64,000 bases of DNA from Burkholderia ubonensis (GTDB taxonomy: Bacteria > Pseudomonadota > Gammaproteobacteria > Burkholderiales > Burkholderiaceae): NCBI RefSeq assembly GCF_902833085.1, contig NZ_CADFEB010000009.1:62001-126000 (forward strand). The letters are read 5' to 3'. The notes under the pieces were generated by a model. The model was not told where the DNA came from. It searched no databases and saw only the letters and a list, made by a program, of their open reading frames with translations. Shown here in pieces: positions 17,086 to 25,995 of the stretch (its first letter is position 1; every line of letters begins with the position of its first letter). A program made the translations under genes and the position numbers.

Positions 17086-18441
17086 TCAACCCTGCGACGC
17101 CTGCGTGCCGCCTCCGGTTGCCGAGTGCGCCTCACGCGATGCCGAACGTCGATGATCAATCAGGCCAACCGCAATGGCGGCGACGAGCGCGGGCAAGCCA
17201 ATCGCCATGAAGTTCTGCTCGAGCGACAGTCCGAATTCCACCAGGATGCCGATCACAATCGGCGCAAGAATGGCGCCGCCACGACCGACACCCAGCGTCC
17301 AGCCGACTCCGGTCGAACGGATCGCCATCGGATAGAACTGGCTGGCATACGCGCAGTTGACGATCTGGGTTCCGATGGTCGTGGCGCCGGCAAGCCCGAC
17401 CAGTACGAACGACCACACGGTCGGCACGTCGTAGCCGAGCATCGTGATCGACGCCGCGGCAAGCAGATACATCAGGACCAGCACTCGCTTGGCCTGGAAC
17501 GTATCCGCAAGCCAGCCGCCACCGATGGCGCCCATCACCGCCCCGAAATTCAGAACCAGCACGAAGGTCAGTGCGGAACCGAGGCTGTGCCCGGCGTTCG
17601 CCATCAATTTGGTCAGCCACGAGCTGAGCGCATACACCATGAACAGGCACATGAAGCAAGCGATCCAGAACATGATCGTGCTGAATCCCCGGCCGTCGGC
17701 AAACAGATGCCGAACCGGCGCACTGTCGACCTTGTCTGCGCTCGGCACGCGATATTGGTCGCCCGGCTCCGGTTGGTAAGTCGGATCGAGTTTCCCGGCG
17801 ATGTACGCCAACTCCTCCTTCCTGTCGCGCTCGATCAGGAACGGCATCGACTCGGGCATCCATTTCAGGATCAACGGGACCAGCAACACCGGCACACCCG
17901 CGGCGATGAACACGGATTGCCACCCGCAATGCTCGATCATTTCCTTGCCCATCATCGCGGCCAGCATGCCGCCGATCGAATAGCCGCTGAACATCACCGC
18001 GACCATCGTGTTGCGAATCCGCCGCGGTGCGTACTCCGTCATATGGGCAATGACATTCGGCATCACGCCCCCGATGCCGACACCCGCCATGAAGCGGGCG
18101 GCGCCGAACAGGAAGGGCGTCGTCGCCAATCCGGCGGCGGCGGTGAAGACGCTGAACAGCGTCAGGCAGACGGCGATGGCCCGTCGGCGGCCCATCCGGT
18201 CCGCAATCGTGCCAAACACGATGTTGCCGAACATCATGCCGAATAGCGCGGAACTCATCATGAAGCCGGCCTTCGCCGGATTGACGCCCATCTCCTTCAT
18301 GATCGAAGGCAAGGCGATCCCGGCAACGGCCAGATCGTACCCGTCGCACACGATAATCAACGCGCACCAGAAAAGAACCATGTAATGCAAGGGACCGAGC
18401 CTGGCGCCGTCGGCCAGCGCATGCAGATTGATCTGACGCAT
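17086..18441 (-). CDS. MFS transporter, aromatic acid:H+ symporter (AAHS) type
   Basis: The 451-residue protein has twelve predicted membrane helices and the AAHS hallmarks: CDGYDLAVAG in helix 1, ADRMGRRRA in the 2-3 loop and MPNVIAHMTEYAP in helix 4. Relatives such as PcaK and BenK import protocatechuate, 4-hydroxybenzoate or benzoate with protons. I start at the third ATG (18441) because AAGGAG lies 9 bases before it; the ATG at 18450 abuts that site. It is followed by an arylformamidase-like hydrolase and is divergent from an AraC regulator, its likely controller. Confidence 0.87.
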   Translation of the reverse strand: MRQINLHALADGARLGPLHYMVLFWCALIIVCDGYDLAVAGIALPSIMKEMGVNPAKAGFMMSSALFGMMFGNIVFGTIADRMGRRRAIAVCLTLFSVFTAAAGLATTPFLFGAARFMAGVGIGGVMPNVIAHMTEYAPRRIRNTMVAVMFSGYSIGGMLAAMMGKEMIEHCGWQSVFIAAGVPVLLVPLILKWMPESMPFLIERDRKEELAYIAGKLDPTYQPEPGDQYRVPSADKVDSAPVRHLFADGRGFSTIMFWIACFMCLFMVYALSSWLTKLMANAGHSLGSALTFVLVLNFGAVMGAIGGGWLADTFQAKRVLVLMYLLAAASITMLGYDVPTVWSFVLVGLAGATTIGTQIVNCAYASQFYPMAIRSTGVGWTLGVGRGGAILAPIVIGILVEFGLSLEQNFMAIGLPALVAAIAVGLIDHRRSASREAHSATGGGTQASQG

Positions 18442-18862
18442 GAACATCATCTCCTTTTGTCTCGCAGGACCTTGTCATCGCAGGAACGCGGGCTTCGACA
18501 AACCGGCGTTTCCGACGACCTTTTTAAAGGCCCACGGATAGCTTTCTTGTTTTGAATGCGGGTATTGAAAACGCGACGCTTTCCGGCACCGGCGCGTCGT
18601 CACGTTCGCCGTCTCGGCGGGCCGCGGAAGGGCGGATGTATCGCGGGCGGGGCACGTGCCAAGGGGGAATCCGTATAATGCTCAATGCTTTTGGCGTTGA
18701 GCCCTGTCCGGGCATCCGGGTCGCTCGCCGCGACCGAGCGTCGCACACGGTCCCATCATTCCCGGAACATTTGCGGGTGACTATCGCGGTTGCGCCGCCA
18801 GTATCAGAAAAGCGCCATTTTTCGTTGTCCGTGACAACGAGCGGCCCGCTACCAGGAGCCCG
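18442..18862. promoter_or_regulatory. Divergent promoter region, MFS / AraC regulator
   Basis: This gap serves both divergent genes. A TATAAT hexamer lies at 18674-18679 with a poor -35 element. Directly after it is a 9-bp inverted repeat with one mismatch, GCTCAATGC (18680-18688) and GCGTTGAGC (18694-18702), at a position where a bound regulator would block or assist the polymerase. I see no gene in the gap. Confidence 0.4.
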
Positions 18863-19876
18863 ATGATGAACGGCCACCTTCCCTGTCCACCCCCGCCGAC
18901 GTTGCATTTCCCGCCGCTCTTGCCCGGTAGTGATATTCCGCGTGGCGCGCTGCTGTTCCAGTCCGACGATCTGGAGCACGCACGCACCAGGATCGGCCGC
19001 ATCTATCGTCCATATCGGTTCACGGCTGGCGAACGCCGCACGATGCCCGTCACGATGTTCAAGCTCGACGGCAACGGCATGGCGCTGACGTGGTTCGCAT
19101 ACGGCACCGACATTTCGATCCAGCCCGAGATCTGCGGCGATTTCGCGCTCGTGCTCACCACGCTCGCGGGACACTCGGAAGCCCGGAGCGGCCGGGTCGA
19201 ACAGGTGGGCGGCACCGGATCGACGGTGCTCGTCGCGTCGAATGCGCGGTCGGCATTCCGCTATAGCGCGGACAACGTGCAACTCGGCGTGCGCATCGAC
19301 GCGGGCCGCATCGCGGACATCTGGCGCAGCATCGCGGGGCGCGAGCCGCCGGCCGCGCTTCCCGTGCCGGCGCTGTTCGATGCGCCGCGTCGCGACCGCT
19401 GGCTCGCGTCGGTTCAACTGGTCAGGCAGTTGCTCGATCCCGACACGCCGGCCGCGCTCAGAGCGATGCAACTCCCGCGGGCGGAAGAAATCCTGCTGAT
19501 GAGCCTGGTCGGCGAACAGCTGACCGATGCGCTGCCTGCGGAAGGCGGCATTGCATCCGCCTGCGTGAGACGCGCGGTCGCGTTCATCGAGGAACACGCT
19601 GAGCGACCGCTGACGCTGACCGACATCGCGACGGCATCGCATTGCAGCGTCCGCACGCTGCACCGTGCATTCCAGCAATGGCGCGATGTCGGCGTCATGC
19701 GTCATCTGAAGGACGTGCGTCTGCGGCGCGTGAGAATGGCGCTGCAGGATCCGGATGAAACGGCCTCGGTCACCGATATCGCGACGCGCTGGGGATTCGC
19801 GCATCTCGGGCAGTTCGCCACGGACTACCGGAAAGCGTTCAACGAACGGCCGTCGGACACGCGCGCGAAGCGCTAG
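18863..19876 (+). CDS. AraC-family transcriptional regulator
   Basis: The 337-residue protein has an AraC-binding-like N-terminal half and a C-terminal double helix-turn-helix (residues about 235-335). The first helix pair is in LTLTDIATASHCSVRTLHRAFQQW and the second in TDIATRWGFAHLGQFATDYRKAFN. AGGAG precedes the tandem ATG codons, so the start may be 18863 or 18866. It is divergent from the AAHS transporter and hydrolase genes and probably activates them in response to an aromatic compound. The inducer is not evident. Confidence 0.87.
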   Translation: MMNGHLPCPPPPTLHFPPLLPGSDIPRGALLFQSDDLEHARTRIGRIYRPYRFTAGERRTMPVTMFKLDGNGMALTWFAYGTDISIQPEICGDFALVLTTLAGHSEARSGRVEQVGGTGSTVLVASNARSAFRYSADNVQLGVRIDAGRIADIWRSIAGREPPAALPVPALFDAPRRDRWLASVQLVRQLLDPDTPAALRAMQLPRAEEILLMSLVGEQLTDALPAEGGIASACVRRAVAFIEEHAERPLTLTDIATASHCSVRTLHRAFQQWRDVGVMRHLKDVRLRRVRMALQDPDETASVTDIATRWGFAHLGQFATDYRKAFNERPSDTRAKR

Positions 19877-19885
19877 ATGTGAACG

Positions 19886-19942
19886 ATGAAACGCAAACGC
19901 TTCAGTGCAGAGCAGATCGTCGCAGTGCGATCAGACCTGTAG
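19886..19942 (+). pseudogene. IS3-family transposase OrfA remnant (N-terminus only)
   Basis: Nineteen codons after an ATG read MKRKRFSAEQIVAV and then RSDL and a stop. The first 14 residues match the start of many IS3-family OrfA transposases (helix-turn-helix entry KRFSxEQIV). The rest of the transposase is missing, and the following sequence codes for an unrelated leftward protein. This is a scar of an insertion sequence beside the low-GC segment 19943-21300. Confidence 0.6.
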
Positions 19943-20030
19943 GGCAGGGCTGCCTCTCATCCGAATCCTGGCATTGTCGGTCTTACGCTTCGGGATGTGC
20001 AGAGGTACGCGATCTGGCTTCCAAGGAGGG

Positions 20031-20591
20031 CTACGATCCTGTCCGTCCAGGTAGAGTAGCCACATGGACCTGGCTGCCGGCGAGCATCTTGTTCGCTCGG
20101 CGCACAAACATCCAGTGCCAAACCCAGAGGAAAACCGCAACTCCGCTGGCGATGTAGCCAATGGTATCGGGTATTAACGAAAGAACCTGAGCAAGACACC
20201 ACCCGATGCCGCTGATCCGGCCGAACGAGCGCAAACCCGACAGAGCCGGATTGATACGAGACTCCGCCTCCAGGGACTTCGCAACGTTGGAAATAATGAA
20301 GAAGTCCTCGATGAAGTTGTATGGCAAGAGGAACATAAACCAGACGCTGTTGGGTTCGGCCACACGCGATCCTCGGTTGACCGATTTCAGGGTGGTCCTG
20401 AGGTCGCTCGCGTAGGCATAGACCAGAGCCAGGAAAACTGCGATGACGACGATGCCACCGACTGTCCCAAGCATCTCTATTTCGCTGAGAACGCCTCCGT
20501 CTTCCGTGGGATAGATAAGGGGATAGGCGAGCCCAAAGGCAATGGGGATGCTCAGAATGGCTTTGAGAATGGTCCGTGCAGTTGTGCTCAT
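20031..20591 (-). CDS. Hypothetical membrane protein, low GC
   Basis: The 186-residue product has about four hydrophobic segments (residues about 8-28, 38-58, 85-105 and 140-165) and no recognised domain. I start at the ATG at 20591 giving MSTTARTILK; the frame continues to 20630 and no strong ribosome site marks either start. Its base composition is visibly lower in GC than neighbouring genes, and an IS remnant lies next to it, so recent acquisition is likely. No function can be assigned. Confidence 0.55.
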   Translation of the reverse strand: MSTTARTILKAILSIPIAFGLAYPLIYPTEDGGVLSEIEMLGTVGGIVVIAVFLALVYAYASDLRTTLKSVNRGSRVAEPNSVWFMFLLPYNFIEDFFIISNVAKSLEAESRINPALSGLRSFGRISGIGWCLAQVLSLIPDTIGYIASGVAVFLWVWHWMFVRRANKMLAGSQVHVATLPGRTGS

Positions 20592-21314
20592 GTGTATCGG
20601 ATGGAATAGGTGCGTTGTCACCGGCAGCATAGCGAACGATCATCCTCGCTGTGCGACTTTGTCCTGGTATATGCCGCCTTCTCTCGCGACTCTAGCCGAA
20701 TCGGTGTCTTCGATTGACTCGACCCGTTCGATGGCAGCAATGTAGCCCGCTGGGAGGTGCGCCTCTTGTGCGCCGGCCAGCACGGGTCGTATCCATAGCC
20801 GGCGCGTTCTGGTTTGTCGAGCACACTGCGTTTCGTGCCCTCAATGGCGTAAAGGAACTCGATTTTCGGGGGCAATCTCACCGGCGGATGCACCATCCGC
20901 GATGGCGTCTCTCTCCGGGACATTTCTCGACGTACAGGGCTGTCCGGAAACACGATCCGGCGATGGCTTCGAGGGCCATCGACAGGCGAGCAAAAGTATC
21001 CGAAACGCGCCAGCAAAAGCGTCATCGACGCGTAGGCAGAACAACTGCGTCAGTGATTGATTGCAGACACACGTCGGCCGAAACGGGATCGGCGGACAGC
21101 AACGCAGATGTACGAGGAGCAGGAGCGGGATGAAAGTCCTCAACGCGGTGCGTTCGTGCCTAAGTCATTCGAATATGGGGACGCATTCCCGTTTGACTGG
21201 AGCTGCGAATACGTCTTCATCTGCGGGTTGCGTTGGCGAATTGACGTAGCGCACGTAAAGCTCGCGGCAAGTCCAGCCCATCCAACCCCAAATATTCCGC
21301 ATTGACTTCCTATC
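20592..21314. other. Low-GC intergenic stretch, no recognisable gene
   Basis: About 720 bases contain only short, overlapping open frames on both strands. None resembles a known family, and none has a good start. Together with the IS remnant and the low-GC membrane protein gene on its left, it looks like the decayed remainder of an insertion. Confidence 0.45.
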
Positions 21315-21352
21315 TTTCGATATATATCTTTAGATATGTTTTTCGACATATA
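21315..21352. promoter_or_regulatory. Candidate PadR (NfeR-like) operator
   Basis: Upstream of the padR gene lies an A/T-rich dyad ATATC-N4-GATAT (21324-21337), flanked by a 12-bp direct repeat TTTCGAYATATA at 21315-21326 and 21341-21352, 26 bases apart. AT-rich dyads of this kind are typical PadR-family sites, and autorepression is expected. Confidence 0.5.
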
Positions 21353-21362
21353 GGACTCGATC

Positions 21363-22070
21363 ATGCGACACAGTCACTTCCGCGGCCACGCCCGTTGCGA
21401 CGGGTACGGTGCGCAATCCGCCCCGGCCTGGTTCACCGGTTTATGGCACGCGATCGGCCGCCATCGCCGCGGCCGCGATCCGTTCGGCGGCGGCGGGCCC
21501 TTTGGCGGCGGCCCCGGCGGTTTCGGGGGATTCGGCGGCGACGACGCGATGCCGCGCGGCCGCCAGTTCAGCGCCGACGACCTGCAATTGATGCTGCTGG
21601 CGCTCCTCGCCGACCAGCCGAGCCACGGCTACGAGCTGATCAAGGCGCTCGACACGCGCTCGAACGGCTTCTACAGCCCGAGCCCCGGCATGGTCTACCC
21701 GGCGCTGACCTACCTGGAGGAGGTCGGCTTCGTCGCGTCGCAGGCGGAGGGCAACCGCAAGCCCTACGCGCTCACCGACGCCGGCCGCGCGCACCTCGAC
21801 GCGCAGCGCGAACGCATCGACATGCTGTTCGCACGCCTCACCCATCTCGCGCGCAAGATGGAATTCATGCGCCGCGCGTTCGCCGGCGAAACGGCCGGCG
21901 AAACGACGGACGAGTCGCACGGCGGCTGGCTGCCGGAGTTCGTCGAGGCGCGCGTCGCGCTGAAGCATGCGCTGCTGCACAGGAGCGGCGCGTCCGCCGA
22001 CGAGCAGCGCCGCATCGCCGCGATCCTGCGGCGCGCGACCGCCGACATCGAAGGCCGCACCGGCGAGTAA
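21363..22070 (+). CDS. PadR-family regulator with His/Cys N-terminus (NfeR/YqjI-like)
   Basis: The 235-residue protein has an N-terminal extension rich in His, Cys and Gly (MRHSHFRGHARC, then a glycine/phenylalanine tract to about residue 60). A PadR winged helix follows (about 70-145; LMLLALLADQPSHGYELIKAL, YPALTYLEEVG) and then a helical C-terminal region. E. coli NfeR (YqjI) has the same build and represses the neighbouring siderophore-reductase gene in response to nickel or iron. Here too the next gene encodes a siderophore-interacting flavoprotein 31 bases downstream, so the same regulation is likely. Confidence 0.88.
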   Translation: MRHSHFRGHARCDGYGAQSAPAWFTGLWHAIGRHRRGRDPFGGGGPFGGGPGGFGGFGGDDAMPRGRQFSADDLQLMLLALLADQPSHGYELIKALDTRSNGFYSPSPGMVYPALTYLEEVGFVASQAEGNRKPYALTDAGRAHLDAQRERIDMLFARLTHLARKMEFMRRAFAGETAGETTDESHGGWLPEFVEARVALKHALLHRSGASADEQRRIAAILRRATADIEGRTGE

Positions 22071-22101
22071 GCCGCATCGTTTCAGCAAGGAGCGCAGATT
22101 G

Positions 22102-22917
22102 ATGCAACACAACCCCGACCTCACCGTGACGCGCGTGCGTCACCCCCTCAAGTTCCGCCTGCTGCAGGTCGTGCGCCTTCACGCGGTGACGCCGCACCTG
22201 CTGCGCGTCACGCTGAGCGGCCCCGATCTCGCGGATTTCGAATCGGCGTCGTTCGACGATCACGTGAAGGTGTTCCTGCCGCCGCCCGGCGCCGAACGCC
22301 CCGCACTGCCGTGCCTGGGCCCGGACGGCCCCGTGTTCCCCGACGGTGAGCCGAAGCCCGTCGCGCGCGACTTCACGCCGCGGCGCTTCGATCGTACGAA
22401 GTGCGAACTGGATCTGGAATTCGTGCTGAACCACCCGGGCCCGGCGTCGCAGTGGGCCGCGCAGGCGCGCGTCGGCCAATGGCTCGCCATCGGCGGCCCG
22501 CGCGGTTCGTTCGTCGTGCCGACCGGTTTCGACTGGCATCTGCTGATCGGCGACGACACCGCGCTGCCGGCCGTCGCCCGACGCCTGGAAGAGCTGCCCG
22601 CGGGCTCTCACGCGGCGGTCGTGCTGGAAGTCGCGGACCCCCGCGCGCAAATCGCATTCGACACGCGCGCGGAACTGCATGAGATCTGGCGTTTCCGCGA
22701 CGAAGCGCAGGCCGGCGGCGACGCGCTACTGGACGCCGTCCGCGACCTGCCGCTGCCGACGGGCGATGGCTACGTGTGGGCGGCCGGCGAAGCGCTCGCG
22801 ATGCGCGCGGTACGGCAGCATCTGACCGGCGAGCGGGGCGTCGACAAGGCGCGGATTCGTGCGGCGGCTTACTGGAAGCGCGGCGCGAGCGCGGTGCACG
22901 AATCGCTCGACGACTGA
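22102..22917 (+). CDS. Siderophore-interacting FAD reductase (NfeF/YqjH-like)
   Basis: The 271-residue protein has a ferredoxin-reductase-like FAD domain with RDFTPRRFD (residues about 88-96) binding flavin, and an NAD(P)H-binding C-terminal half with VWAAGEALAMRAVR and the final YWKRGAS motif of siderophore-interacting proteins. It should reduce ferric siderophores in the cytoplasm and release Fe2+. The start at 22102 is set by AAGGAG upstream. It forms an operon with the PadR-type regulator before it. Confidence 0.88.
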   Translation: MQHNPDLTVTRVRHPLKFRLLQVVRLHAVTPHLLRVTLSGPDLADFESASFDDHVKVFLPPPGAERPALPCLGPDGPVFPDGEPKPVARDFTPRRFDRTKCELDLEFVLNHPGPASQWAAQARVGQWLAIGGPRGSFVVPTGFDWHLLIGDDTALPAVARRLEELPAGSHAAVVLEVADPRAQIAFDTRAELHEIWRFRDEAQAGGDALLDAVRDLPLPTGDGYVWAAGEALAMRAVRQHLTGERGVDKARIRAAAYWKRGASAVHESLDD

Positions 22918-22920
22918 CGC

Positions 22921-22979
22921 ATACGGGCAGCCGGCGACGGGCAGCCGGCATACGGGCATCCGGCGACGGGCTCCCGAAA
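22921..22979. repeat. Short tandem repeat (period about 29 bp)
   Basis: Directly after the reductase gene two imperfect copies of a 29-bp unit occur, beginning ATACGGGCAGCC at 22921 and ATACGGGCATCC at 22950. Each is itself a near-duplication of CGGGCAGCCGGC. It is noncoding and may be a slippage product. Confidence 0.6.
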
Positions 22980-23113
22980 TTCGGACTCCCGACACAAGCG
23001 TTCCGGCGTCCGGCGCGCGGACAGCCTGGCATTGGCGCGGCGGCTGGTATATACCTACGTCTGCGACGCCGCCGTCAGGCAGTCGACGCTGTCCGCCCCA
23101 GGAGCGCCCGGTC

Positions 23114-23332
23114 ATGACAAATGAAAACCATGCTGCGCCTTTCCTTCGTCACCTGAAAATTGCCGGCTATTGCGGCCTCGCGGCCGTCGCGCTTGCGCTG
23201 TTCGTCGCGATGTGCGCGATCCTCAACGAAAGCGCGCTCGAGCGCGACGCCGCGCGGCAGCCGGCAGACACGGCCGAGCTGCACGGCGGCGCTGCCCCGG
23301 CGGCGGCCGAATCGGCCAGAACGCCGGGCTGA
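23114..23332 (+). CDS. Small single-pass membrane protein
   Basis: This 72-residue protein has one hydrophobic segment (residues about 15-38, IAGYCGLAAVALALFVAMCA) and a polar, alanine-rich tail. GGAGCG lies about 8 bases before the ATG. I recognise no family. It sits between the reductase gene and the convergent PAP2 phosphatase gene and may be a Burkholderia-specific protein. Confidence 0.5.
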   Translation: MTNENHAAPFLRHLKIAGYCGLAAVALALFVAMCAILNESALERDAARQPADTAELHGGAAPAAAESARTPG

Positions 23333-23356
23333 CCGCCCCGGCCCGATCCTTCCCGG

Positions 23357-23938
23357 TTACGGCGTGTGCAGACGCCCCATCACCACCGCATGCACCGACT
23401 CGCCGATGCGTTCGAGCATCGCCGTGACGGGTCGCGCATACAGGTGCGCGGCCAGCGCGCCTGCGGTGCCGACCAGCACGCCGCCCGCCATGTCGAACGG
23501 CCAATGGACGCCGACATAGATCCGCCCCCACGCGATCGCGGCGGCCATCGCCGCCATCACGAGGCCCGTCACGCGCGTCGCGCCGCCGAGCAGCATGCCG
23601 ACCGCCACGCTCCAGACGAACGTCATGTGATCGCTCGGAAACGAGCCGTCCGGCGCATGCGGGATCAACTGCGTGCCGACGCCGGCCATGAACGGCCGCG
23701 GCGAGAACCAGAAATGCGACAGCACCTGTGCAAGCGCGAGCGCCACGCACGCGCCGACGCCGGCTTCGATGGCCTGGCGCCGCGTCGTGCGCACGCCGAA
23801 CAGCCAGGTCAGCAGCACCATCGCCGGAATCGCATAAACGAGCCAGTCGGCGGCAAAGATCGCGAGCTTCGCGACGCCCGGTTGCGGCGCCGTGCCGGCA
23901 TTGATCGCGGAAAAAAGGGTGAGATTGAGGTTCTGCAT
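23357..23938 (-). CDS. PAP2-family undecaprenyl-diphosphatase (BcrC/YbjG type)
   Basis: The 193-residue membrane protein begins MQNLNLTLFSAINAG, like E. coli YbjG, and carries the three PAP2 phosphatase motifs: SPRPF (around residue 80), PSDH (around 100) and GRIYVGVHWPFD (around 145). It should dephosphorylate undecaprenyl diphosphate on the outer face of the inner membrane and so recycle the lipid carrier for peptidoglycan. I begin at 23938 by homology although the ribosome site is weak; the frame is open to 24016. It has no functional link to its neighbours. Confidence 0.85.
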   Translation of the reverse strand: MQNLNLTLFSAINAGTAPQPGVAKLAIFAADWLVYAIPAMVLLTWLFGVRTTRRQAIEAGVGACVALALAQVLSHFWFSPRPFMAGVGTQLIPHAPDGSFPSDHMTFVWSVAVGMLLGGATRVTGLVMAAMAAAIAWGRIYVGVHWPFDMAGGVLVGTAGALAAHLYARPVTAMLERIGESVHAVVMGRLHTP

Positions 23939-24135
23939 GTATCGGGAGACGTGGGGCGGGAATGCGCGACCGGTCATCCGGTCACGTCCGATGCTAAGAG
24001 CGGCTCGCTTAAGCAATGCTTAACGAGGGCCGGCATCGCGACGGGCGATGCCCGGCCATCCGGCCGCAAGGACGCGCTTAGAGCGTGCTTTGCAACACAA
24101 GTTCACACAATTGAAATATTTCGCGCAGAGCGTTT
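23939..24135. other. Divergent intergenic region, left part
   Basis: This is the first half of the gap between the leftward PAP2 gene and the rightward acetoacetate decarboxylase gene. I see no gene. The iteron-like pair described separately begins at its right edge. Confidence 0.4.
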
Positions 24136-24175
24136 CCCGTAAAGACTCACCTTGCACCCCGAAAAAGCTCACCTT
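24136..24175 (-). repeat. Iteron-like pair outside the origin (inverted orientation)
   Basis: Two 18-bp boxes, CCCGTAAAGACTCACCTT (24136-24153) and CCCGAAAAAGCTCACCTT (24158-24175), start 22 bp apart. They are the reverse complement of the iterons that fill 42.3-43.7 kb, and the first carries the same TTTACGGG variant found there. They lie 18 kb from the origin in the divergent gap before adc. The spacing equals that of the phased iterons, so RepA binding is plausible. Confidence 0.7.
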
Positions 24176-24383
24176 CGGTCACATCGCGGCGTCATCGACA
24201 CCCGCGATGATCGGTGCGCTGAGCGCCCATCGGGCTATTTGCGCCGTTCGCATCAACATTTGCGTAGTCAATTCATCGATTCGTGCAACAATTTATTCCA
24301 GTTGCGGCATCGCACAACGACGGCGCGCAGGCATACGATTACGTGCACTCATCAACGAAGCCGATCAACAACAAGGAGTCCGC

Positions 24384-25124
24384 ATGAAACCCAGCGATGT
24401 CCGATCGAAAGCGTTTGCGATGCCGTTGACCAGCCCTGCCTTCCCGATGGGCCCTTACCGTTTCGTCGATCGTGAGTTTCTGATCATCACGTATCGCACC
24501 GATCCGGACCGTCTGCGCGAAATCGTGCCTGAACCCCTGCAGGTCACCGAGCCGCTCGTGCATTACGAATTCATTCGCATGGCCGACTCCACCGGCTTCG
24601 GCGATTACACCGAAAGCGGCCAGGTGATCCCCGTCGAATACAACGGCCAGCCGGGCAGCTACACGCTCGCGATGTACCTCGACGACCATCCGCCGATCGC
24701 CGGCGGCCGCGAGCTGTGGGGCTTCCCGAAGAAGCTCGCGTCGCCCACGCTGCAAGTGAACACCGATCACATCCTCGGCACGCTCGACTACGGCAAGGTG
24801 CGCGTCGCGACGGGCACGATGGGCTACAAGCACCGCGAGCTCGACATCGCCGAGCAGGCCAAGCGCCTTGCCAGCCCCAATTTCCTGCTGAAGATCATTC
24901 CGCATGTCGACGGCACGGCGCGCGTCTGCGAGCTGGTGCGCTACTACATGCAGGATATCCAGATGAAAGGCGCATGGACCGGCCCGGCCTCGCTCGAGCT
25001 GTCGCCGCATGCGCTCGCGCCGGTCGCCGACCTGCCGGTGCTCGAGATCGTCGAGGCCCGGCATATCGTCGCGGATCTGACGCTCGGGCTCGGCGAAGTC
25101 GTCTACGATTACCTCGCGCAGTAA
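24384..25124 (+). CDS. adc: Acetoacetate decarboxylase
   Basis: The 246-residue protein is an acetoacetate decarboxylase with the Schiff-base lysine in ELWGFPKKLASP (residues about 111-122) and the acidic pair in EFIRMADSTGFGDY. It converts acetoacetate to acetone and CO2. AAGGAG lies 7 bases before the ATG. The next gene, 60 bases on, is 3-hydroxybutyrate dehydrogenase, and a patatin-type lipase follows the tnpB element, so the set looks like a ketone-body/polyhydroxybutyrate turnover operon. Confidence 0.93.
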   Translation: MKPSDVRSKAFAMPLTSPAFPMGPYRFVDREFLIITYRTDPDRLREIVPEPLQVTEPLVHYEFIRMADSTGFGDYTESGQVIPVEYNGQPGSYTLAMYLDDHPPIAGGRELWGFPKKLASPTLQVNTDHILGTLDYGKVRVATGTMGYKHRELDIAEQAKRLASPNFLLKIIPHVDGTARVCELVRYYMQDIQMKGAWTGPASLELSPHALAPVADLPVLEIVEARHIVADLTLGLGEVVYDYLAQ

Positions 25125-25184
25125 CTTCCGCCGTCCTTTTCCACCCCTTGCACCTTTTTCACCCTTGATTACGGAATCCCGAAC

Positions 25185-25970
25185 ATGAGCAATCTGAATG
25201 GCAAGACCGCAGTCGTCACCGGCGCCGCAAGCGGCATCGGCAAGGAAATCGCACTGGAGCTGGCGAAGGCGGGCGCGGCGGTGGCGATCGCCGACCTGAA
25301 CCAGGACGGCGCGAACGCCGTGGCCGAGGAAATCAAGCAGGCGGGCGGCAAGGCGATCGGCGTCGCGATGGACGTGACGAACGAGGACGCCGTCAACAGC
25401 GGCATCGACAAGGTGGCCGAAACGTTCGGCTCGGTCGACATCCTCGTGTCGAACGCGGGCATCCAGATCGTCAACCCGATCGAGAACTATTCGTTTGCCG
25501 ACTGGAAGAAGATGCAGGCGATCCACGTCGACGGCGCGTTCCTGACCACCAAGGCGGCGCTCAAGCACATGTACAAGGACGATCGCGGCGGCGTCGTGAT
25601 CTACATGGGCTCGGTGCACTCGCACGAGGCGTCGCCGCTGAAGTCGGCCTACGTGACCGCGAAGCACGGGCTGCTGGGGCTTGCGCGCGTGCTGGCGAAG
25701 GAAGGCGCGAAGCACAACGTGCGCTCGCACGTCGTGTGCCCGGGCTTCGTGCGCACGCCGCTCGTCGACAAGCAGATTCCGGAGCAGGCGAAGGAACTCG
25801 GGATCAGCGAAGACGAAGTGGTGAAGAAGGTGATGCTCGGCAACACGGTCGACGGCGTGTTCACGACGGTGCAGGACGTCGCGCAGACGGTGCTGTTCCT
25901 GTCGGCGTTCCCGAGCGCCGCGCTGACCGGCCAGTCGTTCATTGTCAGCCACGGGTGGTACATGCATTGA
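25185..25970 (+). CDS. bdhA: 3-hydroxybutyrate dehydrogenase (SDR)
   Basis: The 261-residue short-chain dehydrogenase has the cofactor loop TGAASGIG (residues 12-19), NAG at about 90, and the catalytic YVTAKHG with Ser upstream. It has the HGWYMH end typical of D-3-hydroxybutyrate dehydrogenases. It interconverts 3-hydroxybutyrate and acetoacetate with NAD+. It follows adc in the same operon. The coding end is intact although the tnpB element begins within a few bases of the stop codon. Confidence 0.92.
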   Translation: MSNLNGKTAVVTGAASGIGKEIALELAKAGAAVAIADLNQDGANAVAEEIKQAGGKAIGVAMDVTNEDAVNSGIDKVAETFGSVDILVSNAGIQIVNPIENYSFADWKKMQAIHVDGAFLTTKAALKHMYKDDRGGVVIYMGSVHSHEASPLKSAYVTAKHGLLGLARVLAKEGAKHNVRSHVVCPGFVRTPLVDKQIPEQAKELGISEDEVVKKVMLGNTVDGVFTTVQDVAQTVLFLSAFPSAALTGQSFIVSHGWYMH

Positions 25971-25977
25971 CGTCCCC

Positions 25978-25995
25978 GCCCGCCTAAAGGCGGGC
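25978..25995 (-). ncRNA. Right-end hairpin, likely part of the tnpB guide (omega) RNA
   Basis: A perfect stem-loop overlaps the 3' end of tnpB, where family members encode the guide RNA scaffold. The guide segment would then come from the flank immediately to the left, which is the last codons of bdhA. The RNA is inferred from position and structure only. Confidence 0.4.

Noticed and set aside
20618..21025. Leftward open frame of 135 codons in the low-GC gap
   Set aside because: Overlaps several other frames of equal quality and resembles nothing known.
22917..22990. Possible CRISPR-like repeats
   Set aside because: Only two 29-bp tandem copies without spacers; a simple duplication.
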